Shown: positions 25,652-34,414 of the stretch, in pieces | How the letters are laid out: each line of letters opens with the position of its first letter | Position numbering within the stretch: position 1 is the stretch's first letter | Assembly (NCBI RefSeq): GCF_009761815.1 | Contig: NZ_RWIN01000132.1 | Coordinates: 1 to 64,000 of the forward strand | Length of the DNA stretch: 64,000 nt | Source of the DNA: Pseudomonas sp. PB120 | Lineage (GTDB): Bacteria > Pseudomonadota > Gammaproteobacteria > Pseudomonadales > Pseudomonadaceae | Direction: 5' to 3' | Position numbers and translations under genes: made by a program | The notes under the pieces: generated by a model | Databases searched by the model: none | What the model was told of the DNA's origin: nothing | What the model saw: only the letters and a program-made list of their open reading frames with translations

Positions 25652-27550
25652 GTGGATTTCCCTTCCCGTTTTGAAGTGATCGTCATCGGCGGCGGTCATG
25701 CCGGTACCGAGGCAGCACTGGCGTCAGCACGTATGGGGGCAAAAACCCTGTTGCTGACGCATAACGTGGAAACCCTCGGCGCCATGAGCTGCAACCCCGC
25801 CATTGGTGGCATCGGCAAAAGCCATCTGGTCAAGGAAATCGATGCCCTTGGCGGCGCGATGGCCATGGCTACCGATAAAGGCGGCATCCAGTTTCGCGTG
25901 TTGAACAGCCGTAAAGGCCCCGCCGTGCGTGCAACTCGCGCTCAGGCAGACCGGATTCTGTACAAAGCCGCTGTCCGCGAAATTCTGGAAAACCAGCCGA
26001 ACCTGTGGATATTTCAACAAGCCGCCGATGACCTGATCGTCGAACAGGACCAGGTTCGTGGTGTTGTCACCCAAATGGGCCTGCGTTTCTTCGCCGATTC
26101 CGTGGTGTTGACCACCGGTACGTTCCTTGGTGGACTTATCCACATCGGTTTGCAGAATTTTTCCGGCGGTCGCGCCGGTGATCCACCATCGATCGCGCTG
26201 GCTCACCGTCTGCGTGAACTGCCACTGCGTGTGGGTCGCTTGAAAACCGGTACTCCGCCGCGTATCGACGGCCGGTCTGTGGATTTCTCGGTGATGTCCG
26301 AACAACCGGGCGATACGCCGATTCCGGTGATGTCGTTCATGGGCAACAAGGAACAGCATCCACGGCAGGTCAGTTGCTGGATTACCCACACGAATGCCCG
26401 TACCCACGAAATCATTGCCGCGAACCTCGACCGTTCGCCGATGTATTCCGCTGCCGGTGAGATCGAAGGCATCGGTCCGCGCTATTGCCCATCGATCGAA
26501 GACAAGATCCATCGCTTTGCCGACAAGGAAAGCCATCAGGTCTTTATCGAGCCGGAAGGTCTGACCACGCACGAGCTGTACCCGAACGGGATATCCACAT
26601 CCTTGCCGTTCGACGTGCAATTGCAGATCGTGCAATCGATCCGCGGCATGGAAAACGCGCACATCGTTCGCCCGGGTTATGCCATCGAGTACGACTACTT
26701 CGACCCGCGTGACCTGAAGTACAGCCTCGAAACCAAAGTTATTGGCGGCTTGTTCTTCGCCGGACAAATCAACGGCACGACCGGTTACGAAGAAGCCGGC
26801 GCCCAGGGTTTGCTGGCCGGGGCCAACGCGGCACTGCGTGCGCAGGGCAAAGATGCCTGGTGCCCGCGTCGCGACGAAGCCTACATCGGAGTATTGGTCG
26901 ACGACCTGATCACGCTCGGTACCCAAGAGCCGTACCGGATGTTCACGTCCCGCGCCGAGTACCGTTTGATTCTGCGCGAAGACAACGCAGACCTGCGTCT
27001 GACCGAAAAAGGCCGCGTACTGGGTCTGGTCGATGATGCGCGTTGGGCGGCTTTCTGCAAGAAACGCGAAAGTATCGACCTCGAAGAACAGCGCCTGAAA
27101 AGCACCTGGGTTCGTCCGGGCACCGAGCAGGGCGATGCGATTTCCGAGAAGTTCGGTACACCGCTGACCCACGAGTACAACTTGCTCAACCTGCTGAGCC
27201 GCCCGGAAATCGACTACGCGGGCCTGATCGCCGTCACTGGCGGGGGCGCAGAAGATCCACAGGTCGCCGAACAGGTCGAAATCAAGACCAAATACGCCGG
27301 TTACATCGATCGTCAGCAAGACGAAATCGCGCGTCTGCGGGCCAGTGAAGATACGAAGCTGCCTGTGGATATCGATTACACGAACATTTCCGGTCTCTCC
27401 AAAGAGATCCAGAGCAAGCTAGGTGCGACCCGTCCAGAGACTCTGGGCCAGGCGTCACGCATTCCGGGCGTCACACCGGCAGCGATTTCGCTGTTGATGA
27501 TTCATTTGAAAAAACGCGGCGCGGGCCGTCAGTTGGAGCAAAGCGCTTGA
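25652..27550 (+). CDS. mnmG: tRNA uridine-5-carboxymethylaminomethyl synthesis enzyme MnmG
   Basis: FAD/NADH-dependent partner of MnmE for U34 modification. The 632-residue protein has the N-terminal FAD dinucleotide motif GGGHAGTEAAL (near residue 14) and the MnmG signatures GPAVRATRAQADR and GQINGTTGYEEAGAQGLLAG. A C-terminal helical MnmE-binding domain ends KKRGAGRQLEQSA. Two consecutive GTG codons can start it (25649 and 25652). I prefer the second because it gives the usual MDFPSRFEV N-terminus and 6-bp spacing from GAGG. Its stop overlaps the TTG of rsmG. Confidence 0.95.
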   Translation: MDFPSRFEVIVIGGGHAGTEAALASARMGAKTLLLTHNVETLGAMSCNPAIGGIGKSHLVKEIDALGGAMAMATDKGGIQFRVLNSRKGPAVRATRAQADRILYKAAVREILENQPNLWIFQQAADDLIVEQDQVRGVVTQMGLRFFADSVVLTTGTFLGGLIHIGLQNFSGGRAGDPPSIALAHRLRELPLRVGRLKTGTPPRIDGRSVDFSVMSEQPGDTPIPVMSFMGNKEQHPRQVSCWITHTNARTHEIIAANLDRSPMYSAAGEIEGIGPRYCPSIEDKIHRFADKESHQVFIEPEGLTTHELYPNGISTSLPFDVQLQIVQSIRGMENAHIVRPGYAIEYDYFDPRDLKYSLETKVIGGLFFAGQINGTTGYEEAGAQGLLAGANAALRAQGKDAWCPRRDEAYIGVLVDDLITLGTQEPYRMFTSRAEYRLILREDNADLRLTEKGRVLGLVDDARWAAFCKKRESIDLEEQRLKSTWVRPGTEQGDAISEKFGTPLTHEYNLLNLLSRPEIDYAGLIAVTGGGAEDPQVAEQVEIKTKYAGYIDRQQDEIARLRASEDTKLPVDIDYTNISGLSKEIQSKLGATRPETLGQASRIPGVTPAAISLLMIHLKKRGAGRQLEQSA

Positions 27551-28191
27551 GTTCGTTGGTCACCTCGCAACACGCCGAAGAGTTATCCACAGGTGCTCGC
27601 CAGCTCGGTGTCACATTGACCGAAGCCCAGCACGCGCAGCTGCTGGGTTATCTGGCCCTGTTGATCAAATGGAACAAGGCCTACAACCTGACCGCGGTGC
27701 GCGATCCGGATGAAATGGTGTCCCGTCACTTGCTCGATAGTCTGAGCGTGATGTCGTTCATCGAAGACGGCCGCTGGCTGGACGTCGGTAGCGGCGGCGG
27801 CATGCCGGGCATTCCGTTGGCGATCCTGTTTCCAGACTCGCAAGTGACCTGCCTGGACAGCAACGGCAAGAAAACCCGCTTCCTGACCCAGGTCAAACTC
27901 GAACTCAAACTGGATAACCTCCAGGTTATCCACAGTCGCGTCGAAGCGTTCCAGCCTGCACAGCCTTTCAACGGGATCATCTCCCGGGCGTTCAGCAGCA
28001 TGGAGAACTTCAGCAACTGGACGCGCCACCTCGGGGATGCCGATACACGCTGGCTGGCAATGAAGGGCGTTCATCCGGCCGATGAGCTGGTAGCATTGCC
28101 GGCAGACTTCCACCTCGATAGCGAACACGCCCTGGCCGTACCTGGTTGCCAAGGCCAACGCCATCTGCTGATACTGCGCCGCACGGCATGA
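27547..28191 (+). CDS. rsmG: 16S rRNA (guanine-527-N7)-methyltransferase RsmG
   Basis: Methylates N7 of G527 in 16S rRNA; its loss gives low-level streptomycin resistance in other bacteria. The 214-residue protein has the conserved NLTAVRDPDEMVSRHLLDSL segment (near residue 44) and SAM motif I WLDVGSGGGMPGIPLAI (near 77), followed by CLDSNGKKTRFL. The start is TTG in a TTGA overlap with mnmG. Two exact DnaA 9-mers fall within its coding sequence (27583 and 27926). Confidence 0.95.
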   Translation: MSSLVTSQHAEELSTGARQLGVTLTEAQHAQLLGYLALLIKWNKAYNLTAVRDPDEMVSRHLLDSLSVMSFIEDGRWLDVGSGGGMPGIPLAILFPDSQVTCLDSNGKKTRFLTQVKLELKLDNLQVIHSRVEAFQPAQPFNGIISRAFSSMENFSNWTRHLGDADTRWLAMKGVHPADELVALPADFHLDSEHALAVPGCQGQRHLLILRRTA

Positions 28192-28209
28192 TTGGGAACA
28201 CAAGCAAGA

Positions 28210-29007
28210 ATGGCTAAGGTATTCGCGATTGCGAACCAAAAAGGTGGTGTGGGTAAAACCACCACCTGCATCAACCTCGCAGCTTCCCTGGTCGCTACCA
28301 AGCGTCGGGTTTTGCTGATCGATCTCGATCCACAGGGCAACGCCACCATGGGTAGCGGTGTGGATAAACACGGCCTGGAGAACTCGGTCTACGACCTGTT
28401 GATCGGCGAGTGTGACCTGGCTCAGGCCATGCATTTCTCCGAGCACGGTGGTTACCAGTTGTTGCCGGCCAACCGCGACCTGACAGCGGCTGAAGTGGTT
28501 CTGCTGGAAATGCAGATGAAGGAGAGCCGCCTGCGCAGCGCGTTGGCGCCAATCCGTGAAAACTACGATTACATTTTGATCGACTGCCCGCCGTCGCTTT
28601 CGATGCTGACGCTGAACGCATTGGTCGCCGCCGATGGGGTCATTATCCCCATGCAGTGCGAGTACTTCGCGCTTGAAGGCTTGAGCGACCTTGTGGATAA
28701 CATCAAGCGCATCGCTGAGTTGCTGAACCCGAACCTGAAAGTCGAAGGTTTGCTGCGGACCATGTACGACCCGCGTCTGAGCCTGATGAACGACGTTTCG
28801 GCGCAGCTCAAGGAACACTTCGGCGAGCAGCTCTACGATACGGTGATTCCACGCAACATCCGCCTGGCCGAAGCGCCAAGCTATGGCATGCCGGCGCTGG
28901 CCTACGACAAAACATCGCGGGGCGCGATTGCCTATCTGGCATTGGCGGGCGAGATGGTTCGCCGTCAACGCAAAAACTCACGCATCGCCGCTGCTCAGGC
29001 AACTTAA
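28210..29007 (+). CDS. parA: Chromosome-partitioning ATPase ParA (Soj)
   Basis: Deviant-Walker ATPase that binds DNA nonspecifically and moves ParB-parS complexes to segregate the origin. The 265-residue chromosomal-type protein lacks an N-terminal helix-turn-helix extension. It has the deviant Walker A KGGVGKTT (residues 11-18), DLDPQGNAT (near 40), and IDCPPSLSMLTLNAL (near 118). ATG start chosen at MAKVFAIANQ; 6 in-frame codons upstream are dropped. It is 9 bp before parB. Confidence 0.97.
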   Translation: MAKVFAIANQKGGVGKTTTCINLAASLVATKRRVLLIDLDPQGNATMGSGVDKHGLENSVYDLLIGECDLAQAMHFSEHGGYQLLPANRDLTAAEVVLLEMQMKESRLRSALAPIRENYDYILIDCPPSLSMLTLNALVAADGVIIPMQCEYFALEGLSDLVDNIKRIAELLNPNLKVEGLLRTMYDPRLSLMNDVSAQLKEHFGEQLYDTVIPRNIRLAEAPSYGMPALAYDKTSRGAIAYLALAGEMVRRQRKNSRIAAAQAT

Positions 29008-29016
29008 GGAATCCCC

Positions 29017-29889
29017 ATGGCCGTCAAGAAACGAGGTCTCGGACGTGGACTGGATGCACTGCTGAGCGGTCCGACTGTCAGCTCGCTCGAAGAGCAAGCC
29101 GTACAGGCGGATCTACGCGAACTGCAGCACCTGCCCCTGGACCTGATCCAGCGCGGCAAGTACCAGCCACGCCGGGACATGGATCCTCAGGCGCTGGAAG
29201 AGTTGGCGCAGTCGATCAAGGCCCAGGGCGTTATGCAGCCGATCGTGGTGCGTCCGATCGGTAGCGGTCGCTTCGAAATCATCGCGGGTGAACGTCGCTG
29301 GCGCGCCAGCCAGCAGGCCGGCCAGGAAACCATCCCGGCCATGGTTCGCGATGTACCGGATGAAACCGCTATCGCCATGGCGCTGATCGAGAACATCCAG
29401 CGCGAAGACCTGAATCCCATCGAGGAAGCGGTTGCACTGCAGCGTTTGCAGCAGGAATTCCAGCTGACTCAGCAACAAGTCGCGGAAGCAGTGGGCAAGT
29501 CCCGCGTGACCGTCGCCAACCTGCTACGCTTGATCGCGTTGCCGGAAGTTATCAAAACCATGCTGTCCCACGGTGACCTGGAAATGGGTCATGCGCGTGC
29601 TTTGCTTGGTTTGCCGGAAAATCAACAGGTTGAAGGGGCGCGACATGTTGTCGCACGCGGGCTGACCGTGCGCCAAACTGAAGCACTGGTTCGCCAGTGG
29701 TTGAGTGGTAAACCGGCACCTGCTGAACCGGTAAAGCCGGACCCGGATATCGCCCGGCTCGAGCAACGTTTGGCTGAGCGTCTAGGCTCTGCGGTGCAGA
29801 TCCGCCACGGTAAGAAGGGGAAAGGGCAGTTGGTAATCGGTTACAACTCCCTCGATGAGCTTCAGGGTGTGCTTGCACATATTCGCTGA
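29017..29889 (+). CDS. parB: Chromosome-partitioning protein ParB (Spo0J)
   Basis: Binds parS and spreads as a CTP-dependent DNA clamp. The 290-residue protein has a basic N-terminal ParA-stimulating peptide (MAVKKRGLGRGLDALL) and the CTP-binding ParB/Srx domain with GRFEIIAGERRWRA (near residue 84) and ENIQREDLNPIEEA (near 126). A helix-turn-helix follows (QLTQQQVAEAVGKSRVTVANLLRL, near 149), then a C-terminal dimerisation domain. ATG start behind AAGGA. Its target sites are the parS palindromes seen in this window. Confidence 0.97.
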   Translation: MAVKKRGLGRGLDALLSGPTVSSLEEQAVQADLRELQHLPLDLIQRGKYQPRRDMDPQALEELAQSIKAQGVMQPIVVRPIGSGRFEIIAGERRWRASQQAGQETIPAMVRDVPDETAIAMALIENIQREDLNPIEEAVALQRLQQEFQLTQQQVAEAVGKSRVTVANLLRLIALPEVIKTMLSHGDLEMGHARALLGLPENQQVEGARHVVARGLTVRQTEALVRQWLSGKPAPAEPVKPDPDIARLEQRLAERLGSAVQIRHGKKGKGQLVIGYNSLDELQGVLAHIR

Positions 29890-29934
29890 AACATTTCCTC
29901 ATGTAGCGCGCAGTCGGAAATCACTACCTGACAG

Positions 29935-29963
29935 TTGAATAGGGGCAGATCCGCCCCTATACT
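29935..29963 (+). promoter_or_regulatory. atp operon promoter with palindrome in the spacer
   Basis: TTGAAT (29935-29940), exactly 17 bp, TATACT (29958-29963). The spacer contains the inverted repeat AGGGGC-AGATCC-GCCCCT (29941-29958), which could be an operator or the 3' hairpin of parB. It lies 75 bp upstream of atpI. Confidence 0.75.
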
Positions 29964-30037
29964 CTGCGCGCATTTTGTCGGCACAAATTATGCCAAGTTA
30001 TTGAATTCTGGCAGCCGACCATTGGAGAGCAATAGTG

Positions 30038-30445
30038 ATGGATAGCCGCACGCCAAACCGCTTGCCGTTCCATCGCCTGGCAGTTTTTCCGGTGTTAATG
30101 GCTCAGTTTGTCGTTTTGCTGATCGCCGCTTTGGCGCTTTGGCAATGGCGCGGAGTCGTTGCCGGGTACTCAGGACTTTGCGGAGGCCTGATAGCCTTGC
30201 TGCCCAATGTTTATTTCGCTCACAGGGCATTTCGGTTTTCCGGCGCCCGAGCAGCTCAAGCCATCGTCCGGTCTTTTTATGCCGGCGAGGCGGGCAAACT
30301 GATTTTGACCGCAGTGCTCTTTGCATTGACGTTCGCAGGTGTGAAGCCATTGGCGCCGCTAGCTGTATTCGGCGTCTTCGTGTTGACCCAACTGGTCAGC
30401 TGGTTCGCGCCCCTGCTGATGAGAACAAGACTTTCGAGACCTTAG
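30038..30445 (+). CDS. atpI: ATP synthase subunit I (AtpI)
   Basis: A small inner-membrane protein thought to help assemble the c-ring or supply Mg2+; it is not part of the finished enzyme. The 135-residue product has four hydrophobic segments (about residues 14-32, 36-56, 74-95 and 100-118). GTG at 30035 or ATG at 30038 could start it; GGAG lies 7 and 10 bases upstream respectively, so the choice is uncertain. First gene of the atp operon. Confidence 0.88.
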   Translation: MDSRTPNRLPFHRLAVFPVLMAQFVVLLIAALALWQWRGVVAGYSGLCGGLIALLPNVYFAHRAFRFSGARAAQAIVRSFYAGEAGKLILTAVLFALTFAGVKPLAPLAVFGVFVLTQLVSWFAPLLMRTRLSRP

Positions 30446-30461
30446 GGCGTTTGAGGCAACC

Positions 30462-31331
30462 ATGGCAGAAACAACCGCTTCGGGCTATATCCAGCACCAC
30501 TTGCAGAACCTGACTTTCGGTCAGCACCCTACCGGCGGCTGGGGCTTTGCCCACACCGCAGCAGAAGCCAAGGAAATGGGCTTCTGGGCTTTCCACGTCG
30601 ATACCCTCGGCTGGTCGGTCGCATTGGGTCTGATCTTCGTTCTTCTTTTCCGCATGGCGGCAAAGAAAGCGACTTCCGGTCAGCCTGGTGCTTTGCAGAA
30701 CTTCGTTGAAGTATTGGTCGAATTCGTCGATGGCAGCGTGAAAGACAGCTTCCATGGCCGTAGCCCGGTGATTGCACCGCTGGCACTGACCATCTTCGTC
30801 TGGGTGTTCATGATGAACGCCGTCGACCTGATTCCGGTCGACTGGATTCCTCACCTGGCCATCCTGATCACTGGCGATTCGCACATTCCGTTCCGTGCGG
30901 TATCGACCACTGACCCGAACGCCACCCTGGGCATGGCCCTGTCGGTGTTCGCGTTGATCATTTTCTACAGCATCAAGGTCAAGGGCATCGGCGGCTTCAT
31001 CGGCGAACTGACCCTGCACCCGTTCGGCAGCAAGAACATCTTCGTTCAGGCTCTGCTGATTCCGGTGAACTTCCTGCTGGAGTTCGTGACGCTGGTCGCC
31101 AAGCCTATCTCCCTGGCACTGCGTCTGTTCGGCAACATGTATGCCGGCGAGCTGGTCTTCATTCTGATCGCTGTGATGTTCGGCAGTGGTCTGCTCTGGC
31201 TTAGCGGCCTGGGCGTAGTTCTGCAGTGGGCGTGGGCTGTGTTCCACATCCTGATCATCACCCTGCAGGCGTTTATCTTCATGATGCTGACCATCGTTTA
31301 CCTGTCGATGGCGCACGAAGAGAACCATTAA
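30462..31331 (+). CDS. atpB: F1Fo ATP synthase subunit a
   Basis: Stator channel subunit that carries protons to and from the c-ring. The 289-residue, multi-pass protein contains the key helix with the essential Arg in KPISLALRLFGNMYAGELVF (near residue 223). Another conserved region is HIPFRAVSTTDPNATLGMALSVF. ATG start. It has the long N-terminal segment seen in pseudomonads. Downstream lies a hairpin-containing gap before atpE. Confidence 0.97.
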   Translation: MAETTASGYIQHHLQNLTFGQHPTGGWGFAHTAAEAKEMGFWAFHVDTLGWSVALGLIFVLLFRMAAKKATSGQPGALQNFVEVLVEFVDGSVKDSFHGRSPVIAPLALTIFVWVFMMNAVDLIPVDWIPHLAILITGDSHIPFRAVSTTDPNATLGMALSVFALIIFYSIKVKGIGGFIGELTLHPFGSKNIFVQALLIPVNFLLEFVTLVAKPISLALRLFGNMYAGELVFILIAVMFGSGLLWLSGLGVVLQWAWAVFHILIITLQAFIFMMLTIVYLSMAHEENH

Positions 31332-31355
31332 GGCCAGTCTCGACTAGTCTGATGT

Positions 31356-31377
31356 CCCACTCGGTCAAACGAGTGGG
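31356..31377 (+). other. RNA hairpin upstream of atpE
   Basis: CCCACTCG / CGAGTGGG form a perfect 8-bp stem with a 6-nt loop in the 133-bp atpB-atpE gap. There is no T tract, so an mRNA-stability or processing element is more likely than a terminator. Confidence 0.55.
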
Positions 31378-31464
31378 TGCCCGAACAGGGCTATGAAACG
31401 ATTTGTTTTACCGCTTTAAAATCTAAAAAACCTAAACCATACGACGTAAAAGTCGGGAGGAAAG

Positions 31465-31722
31465 ATGGAAACTGTAGTTGGTCTAACCGCTATCGCTGTT
31501 GCACTGTTGATCGGCCTGGGCGCACTGGGTACCGCAATTGGTTTCGGCCTGTTGGGCGGCAAGTTCCTGGAAGGCGCAGCGCGTCAACCAGAAATGGTTC
31601 CAATGCTGCAAGTTAAAATGTTCATCGTTGCCGGTCTGCTCGACGCCGTAACCATGATCGGTGTTGGTATCGCTCTGTTCTTCACTTTCGCGAACCCATT
31701 CGTTGGTCAACTCGCTGGCTAA
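31465..31722 (+). CDS. atpE: F1Fo ATP synthase subunit c
   Basis: Forms the rotating proteolipid ring. The 85-residue hairpin of two transmembrane helices has the glycine-rich first helix ([16 protein letters not shown]), the polar loop ARQPEM, and the proton-binding carboxylate Asp60 in [10 protein letters not shown]. No sodium-binding residue pattern is evident, so it is a proton enzyme. The ATG is preceded by the strongest ribosome binding site of the operon (GGGAGGAAAG), fitting the high copy number of c. Hairpins flank the gene on both sides. Confidence 0.97.
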
Positions 31723-31744
31723 TTACTCGAATCGTCGAGTAATT
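31721..31744 (+). other. RNA hairpin downstream of atpE
   Basis: AATTACTCGA / TCGAGTAATT is a perfect 10-bp stem with an ATCG loop starting at the atpE stop codon, again without a T tract. It may protect the atpE segment of the mRNA from 3' decay. Confidence 0.6.
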
Positions 31745-31778
31745 GGTGTGATGTGTAACGAACGAGCGAGGTGTTGGC

Positions 31779-32249
31779 GTGAACATTAATGCAACCCTGA
31801 TTGGCCAGTCCGTTGCGTTCTTCATTTTTGTACTGTTTTGCATGAAGTTCGTGTGGCCTCCGGTCATCGCGGCTTTGCACGAACGTCAGAAGAAGATCGC
31901 GGATGGACTGGACGCTGCCGCCCGAGCAGCTCGCGACCTGGAATTGGCCCAAGATAAAGCGGGTCAACAACTGCGCGAAGCAAAAGCTCAGGCAGCTGAA
32001 ATCATTGAGCAAGCCAAGAAACGCGGTAACCAGATCGTTGAAGAGGCTGTTGAAAAAGCCCGTATCGACGCTGACCGTGTGAAGGTTCAGGCTCAGGCCG
32101 AGATCGAGCAGGAACTGAACAGTGTCAAAGACGCGCTGCGTGCCCAATTGGGTGCTCTGGCCGTTGGCGGCGCCGAGAAGATCCTGGGTGCCACAATCGA
32201 TCAAAACGCGCACGCGGAGCTGGTAAACAAACTGGCTGCTGAAATTTAA
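31779..32249 (+). CDS. atpF: F1Fo ATP synthase subunit b
   Basis: Peripheral-stalk subunit linking Fo to F1. The 156-residue protein has one N-terminal transmembrane helix (about 5-27, ATLIGQSVAFFIFVLFCMKFVWPPV) and a long, charged right-handed coiled coil (about 30-156). The start is GTG behind GCGAGG. It is followed 12 bp later by atpH, whose product caps the stalk. Confidence 0.97.
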   Translation: MNINATLIGQSVAFFIFVLFCMKFVWPPVIAALHERQKKIADGLDAAARAARDLELAQDKAGQQLREAKAQAAEIIEQAKKRGNQIVEEAVEKARIDADRVKVQAQAEIEQELNSVKDALRAQLGALAVGGAEKILGATIDQNAHAELVNKLAAEI

Positions 32250-32261
32250 GCGAGGGCGATC

Positions 32262-32798
32262 ATGGCAGAATTGACCACGTTGGCCCGACCTTACGCTAAG
32301 GCAGCCTTCGAGCACGCCCAGGCCCACCAGCAACTGGCCTCTTGGTCAGCCATGCTCGGCCTGGCTGCAGCAGTGTCGCAAGACGACACCATGCAGCGCG
32401 TGCTCAAGGCCCCGCGACTGACGAGCGCAGACAAGGCCGCCACGTTTATTGACGTGTGCGGCGACAAGTTTGATGCCAAGGCACAGAACTTCATTAACGT
32501 CGTTGCCGAAAACGACCGTCTCCCGCTTTTGCCGGAGATTTCCGCTCTGTTCGACCTGTACAAGGCCGAACAAGAGAAGTCGGTAGACGTTGAAGTGACC
32601 AGTGCTTTTGCATTGAACCAAGAACAGCAAGACAAACTCGCCAAGGTTCTCAGTGCACGACTCAACCGGGAAGTGCGCCTGCAAGTCGAGGAAGACAAAT
32701 CCCTTATTGGGGGCATTGTCATCCGCGCCGGCGACCTGGTTATCGATGGCTCGGTTCGCGGCAAACTCGCGAGCCTTGCCGAAGCATTGAAATCTTGA
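32262..32798 (+). CDS. atpH: F1Fo ATP synthase subunit delta
   Basis: Connects the b-subunit stalk to the top of the F1 alpha3beta3 head. The 178-residue protein begins MAELTTLARPYAKAAFEHA, the OSCP/delta signature. The C-terminal conserved strand region is GGIVIRAGDLVIDGSVRGKLASLAEAL. ATG start; 21 bp before atpA. Confidence 0.97.
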   Translation: MAELTTLARPYAKAAFEHAQAHQQLASWSAMLGLAAAVSQDDTMQRVLKAPRLTSADKAATFIDVCGDKFDAKAQNFINVVAENDRLPLLPEISALFDLYKAEQEKSVDVEVTSAFALNQEQQDKLAKVLSARLNREVRLQVEEDKSLIGGIVIRAGDLVIDGSVRGKLASLAEALKS

Positions 32799-32819
32799 GT
32801 TTGAAGGGGCAGCAGAGCA

Positions 32820-34364
32820 ATGCAGCAACTCAATCCTTCCGAAATAAGTGAAATTATCAAGGGCCGCATCGACAAGCTCGATGTGACCTCCCAAGCCCGT
32901 AACGAAGGCACTGTCGTCAGCGTGTCTGACGGTATCGTGCGGATTCACGGTCTGGCCGACGTAATGTACGGCGAGATGATCGAGTTTCCGGGCGGCGTCT
33001 TCGGTATGGCTCTCAACCTGGAGCAAGACTCCGTAGGTGCCGTTGTATTGGGCGTCTACCAGTCTCTGGCTGAAGGCATGAGCGCCAAGTGCACCGGCCG
33101 CATCCTCGAAGTTCCGGTTGGTAAGGAACTGCTGGGTCGCGTAGTCGACGCACTGGGTAACCCAGTTGACGGCAAAGGTCCGCTGAACAACACCGAGACC
33201 GATGCGGTCGAGAAAGTTGCTCCAGGCGTGATCTGGCGTAAGTCGGTAGACCAGCCTGTACAGACTGGCTACAAGGCTGTCGATGCCATGATTCCTGTCG
33301 GCCGTGGCCAGCGTGAGCTGATCATCGGTGACCGTCAGATCGGTAAAACCGCTCTGGCGATCGACGCGATCATTAACCAGAAAGACAGCGGCATTTTCTG
33401 CGTCTACGTAGCGATCGGTCAGAAGCAATCGACCATCGCCAACGTGGTTCGCAAGCTGGAAGAAAACGGCGCACTGGCTAACACCATCGTCGTGGCTGCG
33501 AGCGCTTCGGAATCTGCAGCACTGCAATTCCTGGCACCGTACTCCGGTTGCACCATGGGTGAATACTTCCGCGACCGCGGTGAAGACGCGCTGATCGTTT
33601 ATGACGATCTGTCGAAGCAAGCAGTGGCTTACCGCCAGATTTCCCTGCTGCTGCGCCGTCCACCAGGCCGTGAAGCTTACCCAGGCGACGTGTTCTATCT
33701 CCACTCCCGTCTGCTGGAGCGCGCATCCCGCGTTTCGGAAGAATACGTAGAGAAGTTCACCAACGGCGCAGTGACCGGCAAAACCGGTTCCCTGACCGCA
33801 CTGCCGATCATCGAAACCCAGGCTGGCGACGTTTCCGCGTTCGTTCCGACCAACGTGATTTCCATCACCGACGGTCAGATCTTCCTGGAATCGGCCATGT
33901 TCAACTCCGGGATCCGTCCTGCAGTGAACGCCGGTGTTTCGGTATCCCGTGTGGGTGGTGCCGCTCAGACCAAGATCATCAAGAAGCTTTCCGGTGGTAT
34001 CCGTACCGCCCTGGCTCAGTACCGTGAACTGGCAGCATTCGCCCAGTTCGCTTCTGACCTGGACGAAGCGACCCGTAAGCAACTTGAGCATGGTCAGCGC
34101 GTTACCGAGCTGATGAAGCAGAAGCAATACGCACCAATGTCGATCGCTGACATGGCGCTGTCGCTGTATGCCGCTGAGCGTGGGTTCCTGACTGACGTTG
34201 AAATCGCCAAGATCGGTAGCTTCGAACAAGCGCTGATTGCTTTCTTCAACCGCGATCACGCCGATTTGATGGCGAAGATCAACGTGAAGGGTGACTTCAA
34301 TGACGAAATCGACGCTGGCATGAAAGCCGGTATCGAGAAGTTCAAGGCCACCCAAACCTGGTAA
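32820..34364 (+). CDS. atpA: F1Fo ATP synthase subunit alpha
   Basis: Non-catalytic nucleotide-binding subunit of the F1 head. The 514-residue protein has the N-terminal beta-barrel, Walker A GDRQIGKTAL (near residue 170), and the catalytic Arg-finger region in PAVNAGVSVSRVGGAAQ (near 365). ATG start. The stop is followed by a hairpin before atpG. Confidence 0.98.
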   Translation: MQQLNPSEISEIIKGRIDKLDVTSQARNEGTVVSVSDGIVRIHGLADVMYGEMIEFPGGVFGMALNLEQDSVGAVVLGVYQSLAEGMSAKCTGRILEVPVGKELLGRVVDALGNPVDGKGPLNNTETDAVEKVAPGVIWRKSVDQPVQTGYKAVDAMIPVGRGQRELIIGDRQIGKTALAIDAIINQKDSGIFCVYVAIGQKQSTIANVVRKLEENGALANTIVVAASASESAALQFLAPYSGCTMGEYFRDRGEDALIVYDDLSKQAVAYRQISLLLRRPPGREAYPGDVFYLHSRLLERASRVSEEYVEKFTNGAVTGKTGSLTALPIIETQAGDVSAFVPTNVISITDGQIFLESAMFNSGIRPAVNAGVSVSRVGGAAQTKIIKKLSGGIRTALAQYRELAAFAQFASDLDEATRKQLEHGQRVTELMKQKQYAPMSIADMALSLYAAERGFLTDVEIAKIGSFEQALIAFFNRDHADLMAKINVKGDFNDEIDAGMKAGIEKFKATQTW

Positions 34365-34369
34365 GCCGC

Positions 34370-34393
34370 AGCGGGAGCCGCAAGGCTCCCGCT
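34370..34393 (+). other. Intercistronic hairpin atpA-atpG
   Basis: AGCGGGAGCC / GGCTCCCGCT with a GCAA tetraloop and no T tract, just after atpA. GNRA loops make stable mRNA hairpins; it could tune the alpha-to-gamma ratio by stabilising the upstream message. Confidence 0.5.
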
Positions 34394-34414
34394 TGCTAAC
34401 CTGATAGGTGTTAC

